Positions 60,585 to 64,000 of a stretch of 64,000 bases of DNA are shown one piece after another; positions within the stretch are counted from its first letter, which is position 1, and every line of letters begins with the position of its first letter. The stretch is from contig CP090853.1 in NCBI GenBank assembly GCA_041879415.1, positions 1 to 64,000 on the forward strand, read 5' to 3'. Origin of the DNA: Vibrio chagasii. Its GTDB lineage: Bacteria > Pseudomonadota > Gammaproteobacteria > Enterobacterales > Vibrionaceae. The notes beneath the pieces were generated by a model. It searched no databases, was not told where the DNA came from, and saw only the letters and a program-made list of their open reading frames with translations. The translations under genes and the position numbers were made by a program.

Positions 60585-61493
60585 TTAGAAATAACCTTGG
60601 CGCTTTTTCAGCTCCATTGAGCCAGACTGATCATGGTCAATCGCTCGACCTTGACGCTCACTGGACGTCGCCACCAGCATCTCTTCAATAATGCCTGTTA
60701 GCGTATTCGCCTCAGATTCAACCGCTCCGGTTAGTGGGTAACAGCCTAAAGTACGAAAACGAACGCTTTTCTCTTCAATCACTTCACCTTCTTGCAGTTC
60801 CATACGGTCATCATCCACCATGATCAGCATCCCATCACGCTCAACCACCGGACGCTTATCTGAAAGGTAAAGTGGAACAATATCGATGCTCTCTAGATAG
60901 ATGTATTGCCAGATATCTAACTCAGTCCAGTTTGATAGAGGGAACACGCGAATGCTCTCGCCCTTATTAACTTGACCGTTATAGGTATGCCACAGCTCTG
61001 GACGCTGGTTCTTTGGATCCCACGTGTGGTTCTTATCGCGGAAAGAGTAAACGCGTTCTTTCGCTCGAGATTTTTCTTCATCACGACGAGCACCACCAAA
61101 GGCTGCATCGAACCCATACTTGTTTAACGCCTGCTTAAGGCCCTGAGTTTTCATGATGTCTGTATGCTTAGAAGAGCCATGCACAAATGGACTACATCCC
61201 ATTGCTAGACCTTCAGGGTTCTTATGTACCAAAAGGTCAAAACCGTACTTTTCTGCAGTGCGGTCACGGAACTCAATCATCTCGCGGAATTTCCAGTCTG
61301 TATCAACGTGTAACAGCGGGAATGGAATCTTGCCTGGGTAAAACGCTTTGCGAGCTAAATGAAGCATCACAGAAGAATCTTTACCGATGGAGTACATCAT
61401 TACTGGGTTATCAAACTCAGCCGCCACTTCACGGATAATATGAATACTTTCCGCTTCTAGCTGTTTTAGGTGGGTTAAACGTTCTTGGTCCAT
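60585..61493 (-). CDS. cysD: Sulfate adenylyltransferase subunit 2
   Basis: The 302-residue PP-loop ATPase has SIGKDSS at 35-41 and GARRDEEKSRAKERVYSF. With CysN it makes APS. It heads the sulfate activation operon, with AAGGAAG eight bases before the ATG, and cysN begins 18 bases after its stop. Confidence 0.96.
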   Translation of the reverse strand: MDQERLTHLKQLEAESIHIIREVAAEFDNPVMMYSIGKDSSVMLHLARKAFYPGKIPFPLLHVDTDWKFREMIEFRDRTAEKYGFDLLVHKNPEGLAMGCSPFVHGSSKHTDIMKTQGLKQALNKYGFDAAFGGARRDEEKSRAKERVYSFRDKNHTWDPKNQRPELWHTYNGQVNKGESIRVFPLSNWTELDIWQYIYLESIDIVPLYLSDKRPVVERDGMLIMVDDDRMELQEGEVIEEKSVRFRTLGCYPLTGAVESEANTLTGIIEEMLVATSSERQGRAIDHDQSGSMELKKRQGYF

Positions 61494-61941
61494 TTCAGTG
61501 CTTCCTTTAAGGCTCGCGTTACGAGCAATTCATTACTTGGTCTCACCAAGCAAGGGATTTAGCTCATCCACTTAGTGAATGGGAGTATTGGCACTAGAAG
61601 AAAACAGAAGCTTCGATTGAGCTATCCTTGCTATTCATCTGCCTGATACGTCCTTGATATAGGCATTATGACGAGCCGCTCATATTACTGGAAATTCTAA
61701 AATTTCATTTTTTATTCGAAAAGCTGATAAGGAGTGTAATAAATAGATAAGCAAGTGAAATGAATGAACTAATCTTATCGATACCATTTGTACATAGATC
61801 GACCAGGTTTGGGAGGCATCTTGCAGAACACCATAAAGTAATCGATCTAAGTCACGAATTCACATTCGTTGTAATCATTGTTTCATTCTGTTTTGTTACA
61901 TTACGCAACGAATTTTCTACCATCCACTTTGGAGCTACAAA
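61494..61941. other. Divergent promoter region between cysD and cpdB
   Basis: This 448-base AT-rich stretch separates divergent cysD and cpdB and holds both promoters. A 61-codon frame at 61760-61945 overlaps the cpdB start and lacks a family or convincing ribosome site, so it is not called. A CysB site is expected but its motif is too loose to place by eye. Confidence 0.5.
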
Positions 61942-63918
61942 ATGAAAGTTGCAATGAAACCTTTATCATTGGCTGTACTTGCGGGTCTTGGTCTGACACT
62001 CGCAGGCTGCACAACAACACCAGATACCGATGAAGTGATTAAACTACGTGTCGTAGAGACGACTGACATCCATACTAACCTAATGGATTACGACTACTAC
62101 AAAGACAAGCCATCACAAAAAATTGGCTTAGCACGTACTGCAACTCTAGTAAAAGAAGCTCAAAACGAAGTAACAAACAGCGTATTAGTTGATAACGGTG
62201 ACCTACTGCAAGGTAGCCCAATGGGTGACTACATGGCAGACAAAGGCATCGTTGCCGGTGAAGTTCACCCTGCTTACAAAGCAATGAACCAGCTAAGCTA
62301 TGATGCAGCGAACATCGGTAACCACGAGTTCAACTACGGCCTAGAGTTCCTAGAAGAGTCTATCAACGACGCTGATTTCCCATACATCAGTGCTAACGTT
62401 TACGATGCTGAAACGAAAGAGCACTACTTCACGCCTTACATCATCAAGACGCACACATTCGCAGATACAGCGGGCGTAGAGCACGAGATCAAAGTAGGTT
62501 ACATCGGCTTTGTTCCACCACAAATCATGACGTGGGATAAGAAGAACCTTGAAGGTAAAGTCATCGCTCGCGACATCGTTGAGACAGCGAACGAGCTAGT
62601 ACCTCAAATGAAAGCTGAAGGCGCAGACGTTATCGTTGCGATCCCTCACTCTGGTGTATCTCAAGACCCATACAAAGCAGGCGAAGAGAACTCGACGCTT
62701 TACCTATCTGAAGTAGAAGGTATCGATGCGATCGCATTTGGTCACTCTCACGCCGTATTCCCAGGTAAAGGCTTCGACAACATCCAAGGCGTTGACAACG
62801 AAAACGGCACTATGAACGGTGTTGCGGCAGTAATGCCAGGTCGTTGGGGTAGCCACGTAGGTGTTATGGACCTAACACTGGCGCAAAAAGACGGTAAGTG
62901 GGAAGTAGTTAAAGGCCAATCTGAAGCTCGCCCTATCTACGACAAGATTGAGAAGAAATCGCTGGCTGCAGCGGATGAAGGCATCGTAACTGCACTAGAA
63001 AAAGACCACCAAGGTACTCGTGATTTTGTGAACCAGCCTATTGGTAAAGCAGATGACGTGATGTACAGCTTCCTGTCTCTAGTTCAAGACGATCCAACAG
63101 TACAGATCGTTAACCTTGCACAAAAAGATTACGTTGAGCAATTCATCCAAGGCGACCCTGATCTAGACGGTACACCAGTACTTTCTGCAGCGGCACCATT
63201 CAAAGCGGGCGGTCGTAAGAATGACCCTGCAAACTTCACTGAAGTTGAATCTGGTCAACTAACCTTCCGTAACGCGGCTGACTTGTACCTTTACCCGAAC
63301 ACGCTAGTTGCGATGAAGGTAACGGGTCACGAAGTAAAAGAGTGGCTTGAGTGTTCTGCTGGTCAGTTCAACCAAATCGATGTGAATTCAACTGCACCAC
63401 AACAGCTAATTGAGTGGGATAACTTCCGTACTTACAACTTCGATGTTATCGACGGTGTGGATTACCAGATCGACGTAACTCAACCTGCGAAATACGATGC
63501 AAACTGTAAAGTGGTTAACCCTGATTCTCAGCGTATTGTTGGCCTAAATTACCAAGGTAAACCAATCGACATGAAGCAAGACTTCCTGATCGCAACCAAC
63601 AACTACCGTGCTTACAGTGCTAAATTCCCAGGTACAGGTGAAGAGTTCATCGCATTTGATGCACCAGATGAAAACCGTACTGTACTGGCGAACTACATCT
63701 CTCGCGTAAGCAAAGAGCAAGGTCAAGTGAGCCCAACAGCTGATAACAACTGGTCATTCGCACCAATCAAAACGGATAAGAAACTAGATATCCGCTTTGA
63801 AACGTCACCAAGTGAGAAAGCTGCTCAGTTCATCAAAGATAAAGGTCAATACCCGATGAAACGCGTGGCGACTGATGATGTTGGCTTCGGTGTTTACCAA
63901 ATCGACCTAACTAAATAG
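61942..63918 (+). CDS. cpdB: 2',3'-cyclic-nucleotide 2'-phosphodiesterase/3'-nucleotidase, lipoprotein form
   Basis: The 658-residue enzyme has the calcineurin-like metal motifs TTDIHTNLMDYDYY, DNGDLLQGSP, GNHEFNYG, IPHSGVS and GHSHAVFPG, and a C-terminal 5'-nucleotidase substrate domain. It degrades 2',3'-cyclic nucleotides and 3'-nucleotides outside the cytoplasm. The N-terminus ends in LTLAGC, a lipobox with lipid cysteine near C23, followed by TTT, so it is probably an outer membrane lipoprotein rather than a free periplasmic protein as in E. coli. TTGGAG precedes the ATG. Confidence 0.93.
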   Translation: MKVAMKPLSLAVLAGLGLTLAGCTTTPDTDEVIKLRVVETTDIHTNLMDYDYYKDKPSQKIGLARTATLVKEAQNEVTNSVLVDNGDLLQGSPMGDYMADKGIVAGEVHPAYKAMNQLSYDAANIGNHEFNYGLEFLEESINDADFPYISANVYDAETKEHYFTPYIIKTHTFADTAGVEHEIKVGYIGFVPPQIMTWDKKNLEGKVIARDIVETANELVPQMKAEGADVIVAIPHSGVSQDPYKAGEENSTLYLSEVEGIDAIAFGHSHAVFPGKGFDNIQGVDNENGTMNGVAAVMPGRWGSHVGVMDLTLAQKDGKWEVVKGQSEARPIYDKIEKKSLAAADEGIVTALEKDHQGTRDFVNQPIGKADDVMYSFLSLVQDDPTVQIVNLAQKDYVEQFIQGDPDLDGTPVLSAAAPFKAGGRKNDPANFTEVESGQLTFRNAADLYLYPNTLVAMKVTGHEVKEWLECSAGQFNQIDVNSTAPQQLIEWDNFRTYNFDVIDGVDYQIDVTQPAKYDANCKVVNPDSQRIVGLNYQGKPIDMKQDFLIATNNYRAYSAKFPGTGEEFIAFDAPDENRTVLANYISRVSKEQGQVSPTADNNWSFAPIKTDKKLDIRFETSPSEKAAQFIKDKGQYPMKRVATDDVGFGVYQIDLTK

Positions 63919-63950
63919 ATTACTTAAGTAATCGATAGTTAACCTTCCAA

Positions 63951-63979
63951 AGGCTGAGTTTCACGACTCAGCCTTTTTT
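63951..63979 (+). terminator. cpdB terminator
   Basis: AGGCTGAGT and ACTCAGCCT form a nine-base-pair stem with a T tract, about 30 bases after cpdB. Confidence 0.9.
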
Positions 63980-64000
63980 GTTTTTAAAACAACTTAAGCA

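Noticed and set aside
61855..61885. Possible CRP site ahead of cpdB
   Set aside because: Only one TGTGA half-site was visible and the other half does not match, so it was not called.
61760..61945. 61-codon plus-strand frame ahead of cpdB
   Set aside because: It overlaps the cpdB start and ribosome site, has no recognisable domain, and fits a random frame in a promoter region.
1..64000. CRISPR arrays, prophage, insertion sequences, integrons, toxin-antitoxin or defence genes
   Set aside because: No regularly spaced repeats, transposase, integrase, phage structural genes or toxin/antitoxin families were recognised; the content is core chromosome.

Overview
This window is a gene-dense, AT-leaning stretch of gammaproteobacterial chromosome that reads as a Vibrio core region, probably of the Splendidus clade. 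The genus call is inference from protein sequences and gene order. It holds about 60 protein genes, one intact tRNA gene, a TPP riboswitch, a pyrL-type attenuator and many hairpin terminators. I see no prophage, insertion sequence, integron, CRISPR array or defence island. No wholly new multi-gene system is evident; the more novel items are small regulatory elements and poorly known proteins.

Layout. 1-336: two rrn-type promoters pointing left, so an rRNA operon probably begins just outside the window. 337-2830: an HD-GYP protein, a VOC protein, tRNA-Leu(CAA) and decayed copies of the tRNA-terminator unit. 2831-13789: an RDD membrane protein, lptF-lptG, pepA-holC-valS, a Fur-box-preceded DUF2061 protein, a MarR-GNAT fusion with a double operator, a GH2-like protein without catalytic domain, and rraB. 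13790-18942: arginine and pyrimidine genes (arcA, argF, pyrL-pyrBI) and ridA. 19050-24511 (minus): plsC, and the mla lipid transport operon mlaFEDCB-ibaG-murA. 24777-32545 (plus): yrbG-kdsD-kdsC-lptC-lptA-lptB-rpoN-hpf-ptsN-rapZ-npr, combining Kdo synthesis, LPS export, sigma-54 and the nitrogen PTS.

32694-44001: mgtE, pmbA, darP, thiBPQ behind a TPP riboswitch, ubiX, mpl, fbp, a DUF2799-like lipoprotein and a YtfP-type protein. 44076-51507: tamA-tamB, msrA, ytfK and ytfJ, the same neighbourhood as the ytf cluster of E. coli. 51598-55294: a zinc-type operon (DUF2607-like small protein, His-rich ZrgA, ABC ATPase, FtsX permease, DUF3299 protein) headed by a Zur-like palindrome. 55385-55489: an unlisted 34-residue membrane miniprotein gene behind a Fur-box-like site. 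55646-63918: a TIGR03899-type protein, the sulfate activation operon cysD-cysN-SLC13 permease-cysC, and a lipoprotein form of CpdB.

Taken together, the window centres on envelope building. LptFG and LptCAB move LPS outward, KdsC and KdsD make Kdo, Mla maintains outer membrane lipid asymmetry, TamAB serves the outer membrane, and MurA and Mpl make and recycle peptidoglycan. Metabolic and metal-response genes (arginine, pyrimidine, thiamine, sulfate, zinc, iron) carry most of the visible regulation. Start codons were moved inward from the longest reading frame where a ribosome binding site, operon spacing or family length supported it.
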